From the NCBI GenBank assembly GCA_900469345.1, contig UBWZ01000001.1, positions 1 through 64,000 of the forward strand: 64,000 nt of DNA, in the 5' to 3' direction. Below, one piece after another: positions 20,755 to 30,518 of the stretch (the stretch's first letter is position 1; each line of letters starts with the position of its first letter). This DNA comes from Hyphomicrobiales bacterium. GTDB taxonomy: Bacteria; Pseudomonadota; Alphaproteobacteria; Rhizobiales; Rhizobiaceae. The notes beneath the pieces are model-generated. The model did no database searches and was not told the origin of the DNA. It saw only the letters and a program-made list of their open reading frames with translations. The translations under genes were made by a program, and so were the position numbers.

Positions 20755-22824
20755 ATGAGCATTGCCTATCTTGAAAAACTGAACGATGCACAGCGTCGCG
20801 CGGTGGAGCACGGTTCCGACGTCGCGGGCGGCGGTGCGGCAGGTCCCCTCCTCGTCATTGCCGGCGCCGGTTCGGGCAAGACCAATACGCTCGCCCACCG
20901 CGTGGCGCACCTGATCGTCTCGGGCGCCGATCCGCGCCGCATCCTGCTGATGACCTTTTCCCGTCGCGCCGCCTCCGAGATGGCACGACGGGTCGAACGC
21001 ATCTGCAAGCAGGTGCTGGGCGCCAATGCCGGCGTCATGACCGATGCGCTCGCCTGGGCCGGCACCTTCCACGGCATCGGCGCGCGGCTGCTGCGCATCT
21101 ATGCCGGCCAGATCGGCCTCGATCCGGAGTTCACCATTCACGACCGCGAGGATTCCGCCGACCTGATGAACCTGGTCCGCCACGAACTCGGCTTCTCGAA
21201 GATGGAAAGCCGCTTTCCCACCAAGGGCACCTGCCTTGCCATCTATTCCCGCGCCGTGAATTCGGAAACCCCGCTGGACGAGGTGCTGAAGGGGCAGTTC
21301 CCCTGGTGCCAGGCCTGGGACAAGCAACTGCGCGAGCTGTTCGGCGCCTATGTGGAAGCCAAGCAGGCCCAGAACGTCCTCGATTACGACGATCTCCTGC
21401 TCTACTGGGCGCAGATGATGTCCGAGCCCGCAATCGCCGAGGATGTCGGCAGCCGCTTCGACCACGTCATGGTGGACGAATACCAGGATACCAACCGCCT
21501 GCAGTCATCCGTTCTCCTCGCCATGAAGCCCGGCGGTCAGGGGCTGACCGTGGTCGGCGACGATGCGCAGTCGATCTATTCCTTCCGCGCCGCCACCATC
21601 CGCAACATCCTCGACTTTCCCACCACCTTCGATCCACCCGCCAACATCGTCACGCTCGACCGCAACTACCGCTCGACGACGACCATCCTCGCCGCCGCCA
21701 ACGGCGTCATCGACCTTGCCCGCGAGCGCTTCACCAAGAACCTGTGGACGGACCGCGAATCCGCCGAGCGGCCGCGTCTCGTCACCGTCAAGGACGAGAA
21801 CGAGCAGGCCAACTATATCGTCGAAAAAGTGCTGGAGAATCGCGAGACCGGCATGACCTTGAAGAACCAGGCCGTGCTCTTTCGCGCCTCCCACCACTCC
21901 GGCCCGCTGGAAGTGGAACTGACCCGCCGCAACATTCCGTTCGTGAAGTTCGGCGGCCTGAAATTCCTCGACAGCGCCCATGTCAAGGACATGCTGGCAG
22001 CACTGCGCTTCGCCCAGAACCCGCGTGACCGCGTTGCCGGTTTCCGGCTGATGCAGCTGCTGCCCGGCGTCGGTCCGCAGACGGCGGCCAAGATCCTCGA
22101 CGCGATCTCCGCCGATCCGGAACCGCTGGCCGCCCTGCAGGAAATCCCGCCGCCGCCGCGCTCCGGCAACGACTGGCCCGTCTTCGTCGACATGCTGGAG
22201 GCGATCCGCAAGAAGGAAGGCTGGCCGGCCGAGATCGGGCTTGCCCGCCAGTGGTACGAGCCGCATCTGGAACGCCTCCACGAGGATGCCGAGACCCGCA
22301 AGGCGGACCTCCTGCAGCTCGAGCAGATCGCCTCCGGCTATGCCTCGCGCGAACGCTTCCTGACCGAACTGACGCTCGATCCGCCGGATGCGACCAGCGA
22401 TCAGGCGGGCGTGCCGCTGCTCGACGAGGACTACCTGATCCTCTCGACCATCCATTCCGCCAAGGGCCAGGAATGGCGCTCGGTCTTCCTGCTCAACTGC
22501 GTCGACGGATGCATCCCGTCCGACCTCGGCGCCGGCTCGACCGCCGAGCTGGAAGAGGAGCGCCGTCTGCTTTACGTGGCGATGACCCGCGCCCGCGATC
22601 ATCTCCACCTCATCACCCCGCAGCGCTTTTTCGTGCACGGCCAGCATGCGCAGGGCGACCGGCACGTCTACGCAGCCCGCTCGCGCTTCATCCCGGCCAC
22701 CCTGCTGCAGTTCTTCGAGACGGCCGCCTGGCCGGTGGTAGCGACCTTGTCCGATGCGGAACGACAGGCCCGCCACCAGGTCCGCATCGATGTGACCGCG
22801 CGCATGCGCGGCATGTGGCGGTAG
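20755..22824 (+). CDS. UvrD/Rep-family ATP-dependent DNA helicase
   Basis: 689 aa, superfamily 1A. Walker A is GAGSGKT (37-43), motif Ia TFSRRAA, motif II VDEYQDTN, motif III GDDAQSIYSFR, motif IV LDRNYRS, motif V STIHSAKGQEW and motif VI YVAMTRARD. All are intact, so it should be an active 3'-5' helicase. Length fits Rep/PcrA rather than RecB. A full-length UvrD usually exists elsewhere in these genomes, so this is probably a second helicase with a repair or recombination role. The start is set at MSIAYLEKLNDAQRRAV; the frame extends 13 codons upstream without family sequence. Confidence 0.92.
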   Translation: MSIAYLEKLNDAQRRAVEHGSDVAGGGAAGPLLVIAGAGSGKTNTLAHRVAHLIVSGADPRRILLMTFSRRAASEMARRVERICKQVLGANAGVMTDALAWAGTFHGIGARLLRIYAGQIGLDPEFTIHDREDSADLMNLVRHELGFSKMESRFPTKGTCLAIYSRAVNSETPLDEVLKGQFPWCQAWDKQLRELFGAYVEAKQAQNVLDYDDLLLYWAQMMSEPAIAEDVGSRFDHVMVDEYQDTNRLQSSVLLAMKPGGQGLTVVGDDAQSIYSFRAATIRNILDFPTTFDPPANIVTLDRNYRSTTTILAAANGVIDLARERFTKNLWTDRESAERPRLVTVKDENEQANYIVEKVLENRETGMTLKNQAVLFRASHHSGPLEVELTRRNIPFVKFGGLKFLDSAHVKDMLAALRFAQNPRDRVAGFRLMQLLPGVGPQTAAKILDAISADPEPLAALQEIPPPPRSGNDWPVFVDMLEAIRKKEGWPAEIGLARQWYEPHLERLHEDAETRKADLLQLEQIASGYASRERFLTELTLDPPDATSDQAGVPLLDEDYLILSTIHSAKGQEWRSVFLLNCVDGCIPSDLGAGSTAELEEERRLLYVAMTRARDHLHLITPQRFFVHGQHAQGDRHVYAARSRFIPATLLQFFETAAWPVVATLSDAERQARHQVRIDVTARMRGMWR

Positions 22825-22952
22825 CGGAAATTCCATTAGAAGGGGCTTTTCAAGAGATTTGTTTTCGCTATGTTCATGCCGGAATGACGATTGTTAGAGA
22901 GCAAGCGGGGTTACGAGCGCACTACGCCGGACTTCACCGCCGGGAACCGTAG

Positions 22953-23930
22953 ATGATGCTGGAAGACCTTTACCGCCTGCTCCGAAGCGGTCACGTACAG
23001 GCACAAGGGGTCGTCGATACGATTACCCAGCCGATCGTCGTTCTCGACCATAACCTTTGCGTGGTGACGGCCAACAATGCCTTCATCAAGACGTTCAAGG
23101 CGGACCGGGACGATATCCAGGGCCGCCTCTTCTTCGAACTCGGCAATGGCCAGTGGAACATCGATGCCCTGCGCCAGCTGGTCGCCGCCGTCATCCCCAA
23201 CGCCGCGGCGGTGATCGGCTTCAAGGTCAGCCACGACTTCCCGGCCATCGGCCAGCGCACGTTTCTGGTCGACGCGCGTCGCCTCGCCCATCCCGACGAC
23301 AACAGCTCCAACGTCCTCGTCCTGTTCGAGGATGTCACCGAGCGGCAGCGCCATGACGAGGAGATGGACTTTATCCTCGCGGAAACCCGCCACCGGATGA
23401 AGAACCTGTTTGCCGTGGTGCGGTCCATCGCCATGCAGACCGAAACACAGGGACGCTCGGCGCTCGACTATCGCGATACGCTGCTCGGCCGGCTCGATGT
23501 CGCGCTGCGCGCCGAGGAGATCGAGGTCAGCGACAGCCCCGCGGAACTGAAGCCCTTGCTGATCCAGACGGTCGGACCGATCGGCATGGAGCGACTGGAG
23601 TGCACCGGGCCGACGGTCAGCCTGCCGAGCTCGAAGGTCCTGCCGATCAGCATGACGTTTCACGAGCTTGCCACCAATGCCGCCAAATACGGCGCCCTGT
23701 CCGTTCCGGACGGCAGGATCCAAGTCAATTGGTCGCTGCAGGAGGGGCCGCGCGGTCGCACCCATCTCCACTGCGAATGGCGGGAACAGAACGGTCCGAG
23801 GGTCGAGGCGCCCGACCGCAAGGGGTACGGCACCGACCTCATTCGCGGCACCTGTGCCCATCTCGGTGGAAATTCGGAACTTAACTTCGCCCCCGAAGGT
23901 TTAACAGCTAAGATAACCATTCCTCTTTAA
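22953..23930 (+). CDS. PAS-domain HWE-family sensor histidine kinase
   Basis: 325 aa, no membrane segment, thus cytoplasmic. A PAS domain occupies about residues 15-128 (PIVVLDHNLCVVTANNAF ... VLVLFEDVTERQ). The phospho-acceptor His147 is in ETRHRMKNLFAVV, and the ATPase part has the N-box HELATNAAKYGAL and CEWREQNG, the WE pair of the HWE group. HWE kinases are concentrated in rhizobia and often act in general-stress or light signalling. A receiver-only protein follows 13 bases downstream and is its probable partner. The sensed signal is unknown. Confidence 0.92.
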   Translation: MMLEDLYRLLRSGHVQAQGVVDTITQPIVVLDHNLCVVTANNAFIKTFKADRDDIQGRLFFELGNGQWNIDALRQLVAAVIPNAAAVIGFKVSHDFPAIGQRTFLVDARRLAHPDDNSSNVLVLFEDVTERQRHDEEMDFILAETRHRMKNLFAVVRSIAMQTETQGRSALDYRDTLLGRLDVALRAEEIEVSDSPAELKPLLIQTVGPIGMERLECTGPTVSLPSSKVLPISMTFHELATNAAKYGALSVPDGRIQVNWSLQEGPRGRTHLHCEWREQNGPRVEAPDRKGYGTDLIRGTCAHLGGNSELNFAPEGLTAKITIPL

Positions 23931-23943
23931 GACGGTAGACATC

Positions 23944-24327
23944 ATGATCCCCCCAGTGGAAGACGAGTTCGGACACGGGGGATGCGTACTCGTGGTGGAA
24001 GACGAGCTGTTCATCGCCCTCGAAGTAAAGACAGTGCTGACCGAGGCCGGTTTTCGCGTGCTTGGACCGGCGAGCTCCGTCGATCACGCGCTTGACCTGA
24101 TCAACGAAGAACGCCCCAACTCGGCTGTCCTCGATTTCAATCTCGGCCGCGAGAAGGTGACACCGATCGCCCTGCATCTGCGCACGCTGGGTGTCCCGTT
24201 CGTGCTGACAAGTGCGACCAGCGCTGACGAGCTCTCCCGCCATCGGTCGCTGGATGGCATCAGCAATCTCGGCAAACCGACGGATCCGATCCGCCTCGTG
24301 GATACCGTGCGGGCCATGCACGCCTGA
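23944..24327 (+). CDS. Single-domain response regulator, partner of HWE kinase
   Basis: 127 aa, receiver domain only. The acidic pair Glu19-Asp20, acceptor Asp64 (AVLDFNLGRE), Ser/Thr in VLTSATS and Lys in NLGKPTDP are all present. The domain resembles the receivers commonly paired with HWE kinases. Without an output domain it would work by protein contact or as a phosphate sink. It is co-transcribed with the kinase gene and convergent with the DUF1003 gene, separated by a GGGCCGGA/TCCGGCCC inverted repeat (24351-24374). Confidence 0.9.
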   Translation: MIPPVEDEFGHGGCVLVVEDELFIALEVKTVLTEAGFRVLGPASSVDHALDLINEERPNSAVLDFNLGREKVTPIALHLRTLGVPFVLTSATSADELSRHRSLDGISNLGKPTDPIRLVDTVRAMHA

Positions 24328-24361
24328 CGAGTGGCCTGGCGGCTTTTCTGGGGCCGGAAGT

Positions 24362-25084
24362 CTACCTCCGGCCCTTGCCTTCCTGACGTTCCAGCAATTC
24401 GATCTGGATCTGCTGCAGCTCGGCAAGCCTTTCCCACTGTCGCGCCATCTGATGGTCGATCTTCTCGTGCAGCTGGCGGATTTCCAGCTCGGCACGCAGG
24501 TTGATCATGTAGTCGTTTTCGCCCCGCATCCGGTCCTTTTCCTCCTGCCGCTTCTGGCTCATCATGATCACCGGCGCCTGCAGCGCGGCGATGCAGGAGA
24601 GCACGAGGTTGAGCAGGATGAAGGGATAGGGATCGAAGGCCTGCGCCAGCACGCCCGAGACGTTGAGCGCCATCCACGCGATCAGCACCGCCAGGAACGA
24701 CAGGATGAACGTCCAGGACCCGCCGAACGAGGCCACCTTGTCGGCGACCCTCTGCCCGAGATCGGGCGGGCGCTCCACGGCCGCCTCGGCGCTTTCCTGT
24801 ACGGTCAGCGTCCCCTTCTCGAAGCTGTCGAGCACCTTCTGGTCGAGCGTGCTTAATTCGCCGCGCTCCTCCTCCAGCAATTGCTCCACATACCGGCGGC
24901 GGTAGCGGCCGAGATCCTCGTCGCAGACCAGGCTGTCGGGCGTGCAGTCGGTGACGTCCTCGGCGATCATCTCTGCAATACGCGGCCGCATGCCGCTCAT
25001 CAGGTGCAGCCGGGACATCGGAAACGTCCGCCCGCAGACGATGCAGCGCCCGGTGTTGACGGTGGAGAACGACTTCTTGCTCAT
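24362..25084 (-). CDS. DUF1003 membrane protein with N-terminal CxxC
   Basis: 240 aa. The N-terminal 50 residues contain CIVCGRTF and a distant Cys, suggesting a small metal site. Acidic and charged residues follow to about 115. Two membrane segments then occur (SWTFILSFLAVLIAWMALNV and YPFILLNLVLSCIAALQAPV), the DUF1003 signature, and the C-terminal 70 residues are a charged helix likely to form a coiled coil (KRQEEKDRMRGENDYMINLR). Function is unknown. Its ATG overlaps the stop of the upstream ABC transporter (ATGA), so the two proteins are probably made together in fixed ratio. Confidence 0.85.
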   Translation of the reverse strand: MSKKSFSTVNTGRCIVCGRTFPMSRLHLMSGMRPRIAEMIAEDVTDCTPDSLVCDEDLGRYRRRYVEQLLEEERGELSTLDQKVLDSFEKGTLTVQESAEAAVERPPDLGQRVADKVASFGGSWTFILSFLAVLIAWMALNVSGVLAQAFDPYPFILLNLVLSCIAALQAPVIMMSQKRQEEKDRMRGENDYMINLRAELEIRQLHEKIDHQMARQWERLAELQQIQIELLERQEGKGRR

Positions 25085-26874
25085 GCTGTGTCACCTGTGG
25101 GTCCCGGCGCCGGATCGCTCGGCTGCGCCGGGTGAAGCGAAGAGACATGGAAGATCCGAGGGGTGAATGTCCTGGCGAATTCGGGGGAGCGACCGATATA
25201 GATCAGCGTGGAACCGGACAACCCGCCGAGAACAGTGAGAAGGCGCGTCTGCGTTTCCGGCTCCAGACCCTCGAAAATGTCGTCCATGATCAGCCAGTCG
25301 GGCTTGCGCAGCATCGCATTTGCCACCTGCAGGGCAATCTCCTCGTCCTTGTCCAGCAGCCGGTCCCACCGCTCCACGGCGTCCAGCCGGCGCGCCAGCC
25401 GGTTGAGCCCGACACTGATCAGCGCTTGTCCGAGCGCCTCGTCGGTCACGCCGGGCAGCCCTGCGGGATAGGTCATGACCTCGCGCAGCGAAGCGTTCGG
25501 CAGATAGCTCTCCTGCGGCATCATCATTACCCGTTCGGCGAGCGGCACGCTGATCTCGCCCCGCCCCCAGGGCCATATCCCGGCCACTGCCTGGAAGAAC
25601 AGGTGGCGGTCGGTGCCCGGGTCCCCGTTGATCATGATGCGCTCGCCGGCATTGATCAGGCAGAACGATTCCGAAAGCCGGATCCCGTGACCCTCGGCGC
25701 CCGCCTCCGGCTCGCCATAAACCTCCACCTCGCTGAGGCAGAGCCCCTCGCCCGCCTTGCCCTGGCGGTAGTGAATGACATCACCCTCGCGCGCCGGCGT
25801 ATCCGTCATCAACAGTGCATGGCGAAAGAACGAAACGCGCGCGAGCGTGGCGCGCCAGTCGGCAATGACGCTGAAATTGGCCACATACCAGCGCAGCGCC
25901 TGGTTGACCTGGTTAAAGGCGCCGACCGCCGTCATCAGTCCGCCGAACGAGAGCTGGCCGGAAAAATACATGGGGGAGGCGATGATGATCGGTGCCACCA
26001 GCGCCAGCCAACCGAAGCCGGCCGAGACCCAGGTGAGGTTGGCGAGCGCCCAGGCCGTCTGCCGCAGCATCTCGAGCACCCCGTCGATCGCGCCGTTGAC
26101 CCGACGCCGCTCGCTGTCTTCCCCGCGCGCCAGCGTGATCGGCTTGAGGTTCTCGCCGGCGCGCACCAGCGCCGAGCGCAGGTCGGCCTCTCGCGCATAG
26201 CGGTCGGCGTTCAGCCGCGGCAGCCGGGAACCGACGACATTGCTCAGCACCGAGCCGACCAGGGCGTAGACGATGCTCGCCCACACCATGTAGCCGGGAA
26301 TGACGATCGTGCGCGATCCGAAGGTGAAGGCGAAATCCGTCGAGATGGCCCAGAGCACCCCGATGAAGCTGGCCAGAAGGATGGTCGAGTTGACGAGGCC
26401 GATGGTTAGCGACGTCGTGTTCTCGGCAAGGATCCGCGTATCCTCGTGCAGCCGCTGGTCGGGATTGCTGGCGATCTGGCCGGCCGCCGCAAGTTTCAGG
26501 GCGCGCCCGGGCGTCAGCCAGACGTCGGCGAGATCGCGCGACAGGCCTTCGCGCATCCGCATCGCGGTGATCTGGTTCAGCAACTGCTGGACGACGTTGA
26601 GGAGGGTGAGCACCGCGGCGATCACCGCAAACACGCCCAGCTGCCGCACGAACCCGTTGATGTCGCGCCGCTCCAGCGCGTCGTAGAACGGCCCGTTCCA
26701 CTGGTTCAGCCGGTAGGTGGCATAGGTGGTGGCGAAGATCACCGCCAACAAAAGGACGGTCAGCACCAGCACGCGATTGCGGACCCGCGACGCCCAGAAG
26801 GCGCCGGCCATCATCCGAAGCTGACCGGAGAGCGAAAGCTCGTAGGCCTGCGCCGCGTCCGGAACCTGCGTCAT
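25081..26874 (-). CDS. SbmA/YddA-type ABC transporter (fused permease-ATPase) with degenerate ATPase motifs
   Basis: 597 aa. The N-terminal two thirds is an ABC_membrane_2 permease (about six helices) of the SbmA/BacA-peroxisomal ABCD group ([30 protein letters not shown]). The C-terminal 200 residues have the ABC ATPase layout but key motifs are altered: Walker A reads [11 protein letters not shown] with no Lys at the phosphate position, the signature reads [10 protein letters not shown] in place of LSxGEQQR, and Walker B ends MDDIF, with Asp in place of the catalytic Glu. ATP hydrolysis is therefore doubtful. The gene is intact with normal codon use. It overlaps the DUF1003 gene and is divergent from the amidoligase-like operon. 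Confidence 0.88.
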   Translation of the reverse strand: MTQVPDAAQAYELSLSGQLRMMAGAFWASRVRNRVLVLTVLLLAVIFATTYATYRLNQWNGPFYDALERRDINGFVRQLGVFAVIAAVLTLLNVVQQLLNQITAMRMREGLSRDLADVWLTPGRALKLAAAGQIASNPDQRLHEDTRILAENTTSLTIGLVNSTILLASFIGVLWAISTDFAFTFGSRTIVIPGYMVWASIVYALVGSVLSNVVGSRLPRLNADRYAREADLRSALVRAGENLKPITLARGEDSERRRVNGAIDGVLEMLRQTAWALANLTWVSAGFGWLALVAPIIIASPMYFSGQLSFGGLMTAVGAFNQVNQALRWYVANFSVIADWRATLARVSFFRHALLMTDTPAREGDVIHYRQGKAGEGLCLSEVEVYGEPEAGAEGHGIRLSESFCLINAGERIMINGDPGTDRHLFFQAVAGIWPWGRGEISVPLAERVMMMPQESYLPNASLREVMTYPAGLPGVTDEALGQALISVGLNRLARRLDAVERWDRLLDKDEEIALQVANAMLRKPDWLIMDDIFEGLEPETQTRLLTVLGGLSGSTLIYIGRSPEFARTFTPRIFHVSSLHPAQPSDPAPGPTGDTA

Positions 26875-27170
26875 CCCTGCTCCTCAAGCTGCTGCGTCGC
26901 ACACATGCACTGCAAAACCCTTACCACGCGCAATCGGCTTGTACAGACACCGACCGTTGTGCCGCCCGCGCCGGGCGCCGAATGATGGGCGTCATCGCGC
27001 ACCGGCAGGGCTTGGGGCAACGGCCGGACAGCCTGCCGAGAGAGCGCCGGGGGCCACCGGACGATCCGTTCGAATCCGCCTTGCATTCTTTTCGTGCATT
27101 GCACAAACTCACGGCACTGATCAGGGACCGGTCACGCCGGATGGCCGACCAGGGGAATGCAAGGGGCACA

Positions 27171-30100
27171 ATGTCGATCAAGGCAAGCATCTATCATCTC
27201 ACCCACTACAAGTACGACAGGCCCGTCCGCCTAGGGCCGCAAATCATCCGCCTCAAGCCCGCCGCCCATTCCCGCACCAAGGTGCTGAGCCACTCCCTCA
27301 AGGTCACGCCGGCCAACCACTTCGTCAACCTGCAGCAGGACCCCTACGGCAACTACCTTGCCCGGTTCGTCTTTCCCGATCCGGTGACGGAATTCAAGAT
27401 CGAGGTCGACCTCATCGCCGACATGACGGTCTACAATCCGTTCGACTTCTTCGTCGAAGAAGACGCGATGAAATGGCCCTTCACCTATCCGGCCGATCTC
27501 CTCGAAGACCTGTCCATCTACATGCGGCCGGAGCCGCCCGAACAGGCGCTCGTCGACTATCTGAAGACCTTCGACATGTCGCCGGGCCAGCCGACTGTGG
27601 ATATGGTGGTGGGCATCAATGCCAGGCTGCAGCAGGCGATCGGCTACGTCATCCGCATGGAGCCCGGCGTCCAGACGCCCGAACAGACGCTGACCTCCGC
27701 CCTCGGATCGTGCCGCGACACCAGCTGGCTGCTGGTCCAGATCCTGCGCCATCTCGGCCTTGCCGCCCGGTTCGTGTCCGGTTACCTGATCCAGCTGACG
27801 CCGGACCTGAAGGCGCTCGACGGTCCGTCCGGTACGGAGGTCGACTTCACCGACCTGCATGCCTGGTGCGAGGTCTATCTTCCGGGCGCCGGCTGGGTCG
27901 GGCTTGATCCGACCTCCGGCCTGCTCACCGGCGAAAGCCATATCCCGCTTGCGGCGACGCCGCATTTCCGCAACGCCGCGCCGATCTCCGGCGGTTACTT
28001 CGGCGAAGCGGAGACGGGCTTTGCCTTCGACATGCGCGTCACCCGCGTCGCCGAGCACCCGCGCATCACCAAACCCTTTTCCGACGACAGCTGGGATGCG
28101 CTCGACGCGCTCGGCCAAAAGGTCGACCGGGTCCTCGAGGCGCAGGACGTTCGCCTCACCATGGGCGGCGAGCCGACCTTCGTCTCGATCGACGACTTCG
28201 AATCCGAAGAATGGAATACCGACGCCGTCGGCCCGACCAAGCGCGAAAAGGCCGACATCCTGATCCGCAGGCTGCGCCGGCGCTTTGCCCCGGGCGGCTT
28301 CCTGCATTACGGCCAAGGCAAGTGGTATCCGGGCGAAACCCTGCCACGCTGGACCTTCTCGCTCTACTGGCGAAAGGACGGTAAGCCGATCTGGAGCAAC
28401 CCCGATCTGGTCGCCGAGGAAGGCCGCGATTACGGCGCCCGCGACGAGGATTCGCAGCGCCTGATGCAAGGCATCGCCACGGAACTGGGGATCGCCGCCG
28501 ACATGGTCGTGCCGGCCTATGAAGATCCGGCCGAATGGATCATCCGCGAAGGCAGCCTGCCGGAAAACGTCGATCCCTCCAATTCCAGGCTCGCCGACCC
28601 GGAAGAGCGCAACCGCATCGCCCGCGTCTTCGAGCGCGGTCTGACCCGGCCAAGCGGCTACATCCTTCCGGTCCAGGCCTGGAACGCCCCGGCCCGCGGT
28701 GCGGCGCCGACCAGGCGTTGGATCAGCGAGAAGTGGAGCACACGCCGCGGCAAGATCTTTCTCGTGCCCGGCGACAGCCCGGTCGGTTACCGCCTGCCGC
28801 TCGGCACGCTTCCCTACGTGCCGCCATCGCAATTCCCCTATATCCACGAGGCCGACCCCAGCATCCTGCGCCATCCGCTGCCCGACGTCGTGGTGCCGGC
28901 CGGGCGCGCCCTGCCGGAATCGTCCTTCAAGCCGGGCGATGCCGCCAATCCGGGGCGCGTCGAGCAGGTACTCGGCGAAATCGGCGGCGCCGTCCGCACG
29001 GCGATCTCCGTCGAGCCGCGCGACGGACGGTTGTGCATCTTCATGCCGCCGGTCGAGAAGATCGAGGATTATCTCGAACTGGTCGCCGCCGCCGAAAACG
29101 CGGCGAACGAGCTCGGCATCCCGGTCCATATCGAAGGCTACGCGCCGCCGCATGACGAGCGCATCAACGTCGTGCGCGTGGCGCCCGACCCTGGCGTCAT
29201 CGAGGTCAACATCCATCCGGCATCGACCTGGACCGAGACGGTCTCGATCACCACCGCGATCTACGAGGAGGCCCGCGAATGCCGCCTCGGCGCCGACAAG
29301 TTCATGATCGACGGCCGCCACACCGGCACTGGCGGCGGCAACCACGTCGTGGTCGGTGGCGCCAACCCCAACGACAGTCCCTTCCTGCGCCGGCCCGACC
29401 TGTTGAAGAGCCTCGTGTTGCACTGGCAGCGCCACCCGTCGCTGTCCTATCTCTTCTCGGGCATGTTCATCGGCCCGACCAGCCAGGCGCCGCGCATCGA
29501 CGAAGCCCGCCACGATTCGCTCTACGAGCTGGAAATCGCGCTGTCCCAGGTGCCGATGCCCGGCCAGGGACCGGCGCCGCTGCCCTGGCTCGTCGACCGT
29601 CTGTTTAGGAACCTCCTCACCGACGTCACCGGCAACACCCATCGGTCGGAAATCTGCATCGACAAGCTGTTCTCCCCGGATGGCCCGACCGGCCGTCTCG
29701 GCCTGGTGGAATTCCGCGGCTTCGAGATGCCGCCCAATGCGCGCATGTCGCTCGCCCAGCAGCTTCTCGTGCGCGCCCTCATCGCGCGGTTCTGGAACAA
29801 CCCGCTGCAGGGCCGCTTCACCCGCTGGGGGACGGCGCTGGCGGACCGTTTCATGCTGCCGCATTACGTCTGGGCGGATTTCCTCGACGTCTTGTCGGAC
29901 CTGCGCGACAACGGCTTCGACCTGCGACCGGAATGGTTCGAGGCGCAGCTCGAATTCCGCTTTCCCTTCTTTGGCGAGGTCGAATACGAAGGCTCCAGGC
30001 TGGAGCTGCGCCAGGCGCTCGAACCGTGGCACGTCATGGGCGAGCAGGGCGCGATCGGCGGCACCGTCCGTTATGTCGATTCCTCCGTGGAACGCCTGCA

Positions 30101-30509
30101 GGTCAGGCTCGAGACCACCAATCCATCCCGCTACACGGTTGCCTGCAACGGCCGCGCCGTGCCGCTGAAGCCGACCGGCGTCTCCGGCGTCTCGGTTGCC
30201 GGCGTCCGCTACAAGGCATGGCAGCCCTCGGCCGGCCTGCATCCGGCGCTGCCGGTTAATTCGCCGCTCACATTCGACGTCTATGATACGTGGTCCGGCC
30301 GGTCGGTCGGCGGCTGCAGATACCATGTTGCCCATCCGGGCGGTCGCAACTATGAGACCTTTCCGGTCAATGGCAACGAGGCGGAAGCCCGCCGTCTCGC
30401 CCGTTTCGAACCCTGGGGTCATACGGCCGGAGGCTACGCGCTGCTTGCCGAAACGCCCTCGCCCGAATTTCCGCTGACGCTCGATCTGCGCCGGCCGCAA
30501 GGAGTCTGA
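27171..30509 (+). CDS. Transglutaminase-like protease fused to DUF2126 amidoligase-like domain
   Basis: 1112 aa. The N-terminal 100 residues are a bacterial transglutaminase N-domain ([24 protein letters not shown]). The catalytic triad is Cys181 (LGSCRDTSW), His230 (DLHAWCEVY) and Asp246 (GLDPTSG). Residues from about 330 to the end form DUF2126, classified by Pfam as a putative amidoligase (GCS-like fold), with [10 protein letters not shown] and [12 protein letters not shown] blocks. Together they could cut and ligate peptide bonds. The ATG at 27171 has AAGGGG upstream; the longer frame is not protein-like. It heads a three-gene operon, 9 bases before the next gene. Confidence 0.92.
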   Translation: MSIKASIYHLTHYKYDRPVRLGPQIIRLKPAAHSRTKVLSHSLKVTPANHFVNLQQDPYGNYLARFVFPDPVTEFKIEVDLIADMTVYNPFDFFVEEDAMKWPFTYPADLLEDLSIYMRPEPPEQALVDYLKTFDMSPGQPTVDMVVGINARLQQAIGYVIRMEPGVQTPEQTLTSALGSCRDTSWLLVQILRHLGLAARFVSGYLIQLTPDLKALDGPSGTEVDFTDLHAWCEVYLPGAGWVGLDPTSGLLTGESHIPLAATPHFRNAAPISGGYFGEAETGFAFDMRVTRVAEHPRITKPFSDDSWDALDALGQKVDRVLEAQDVRLTMGGEPTFVSIDDFESEEWNTDAVGPTKREKADILIRRLRRRFAPGGFLHYGQGKWYPGETLPRWTFSLYWRKDGKPIWSNPDLVAEEGRDYGARDEDSQRLMQGIATELGIAADMVVPAYEDPAEWIIREGSLPENVDPSNSRLADPEERNRIARVFERGLTRPSGYILPVQAWNAPARGAAPTRRWISEKWSTRRGKIFLVPGDSPVGYRLPLGTLPYVPPSQFPYIHEADPSILRHPLPDVVVPAGRALPESSFKPGDAANPGRVEQVLGEIGGAVRTAISVEPRDGRLCIFMPPVEKIEDYLELVAAAENAANELGIPVHIEGYAPPHDERINVVRVAPDPGVIEVNIHPASTWTETVSITTAIYEEARECRLGADKFMIDGRHTGTGGGNHVVVGGANPNDSPFLRRPDLLKSLVLHWQRHPSLSYLFSGMFIGPTSQAPRIDEARHDSLYELEIALSQVPMPGQGPAPLPWLVDRLFRNLLTDVTGNTHRSEICIDKLFSPDGPTGRLGLVEFRGFEMPPNARMSLAQQLLVRALIARFWNNPLQGRFTRWGTALADRFMLPHYVWADFLDVLSDLRDNGFDLRPEWFEAQLEFRFPFFGEVEYEGSRLELRQALEPWHVMGEQGAIGGTVRYVDSSVERLQVRLETTNPSRYTVACNGRAVPLKPTGVSGVSVAGVRYKAWQPSAGLHPALPVNSPLTFDVYDTWSGRSVGGCRYHVAHPGGRNYETFPVNGNEAEARRLARFEPWGHTAGGYALLAETPSPEFPLTLDLRRPQGV

Positions 30510-30518
30510 CAAGGCCTG

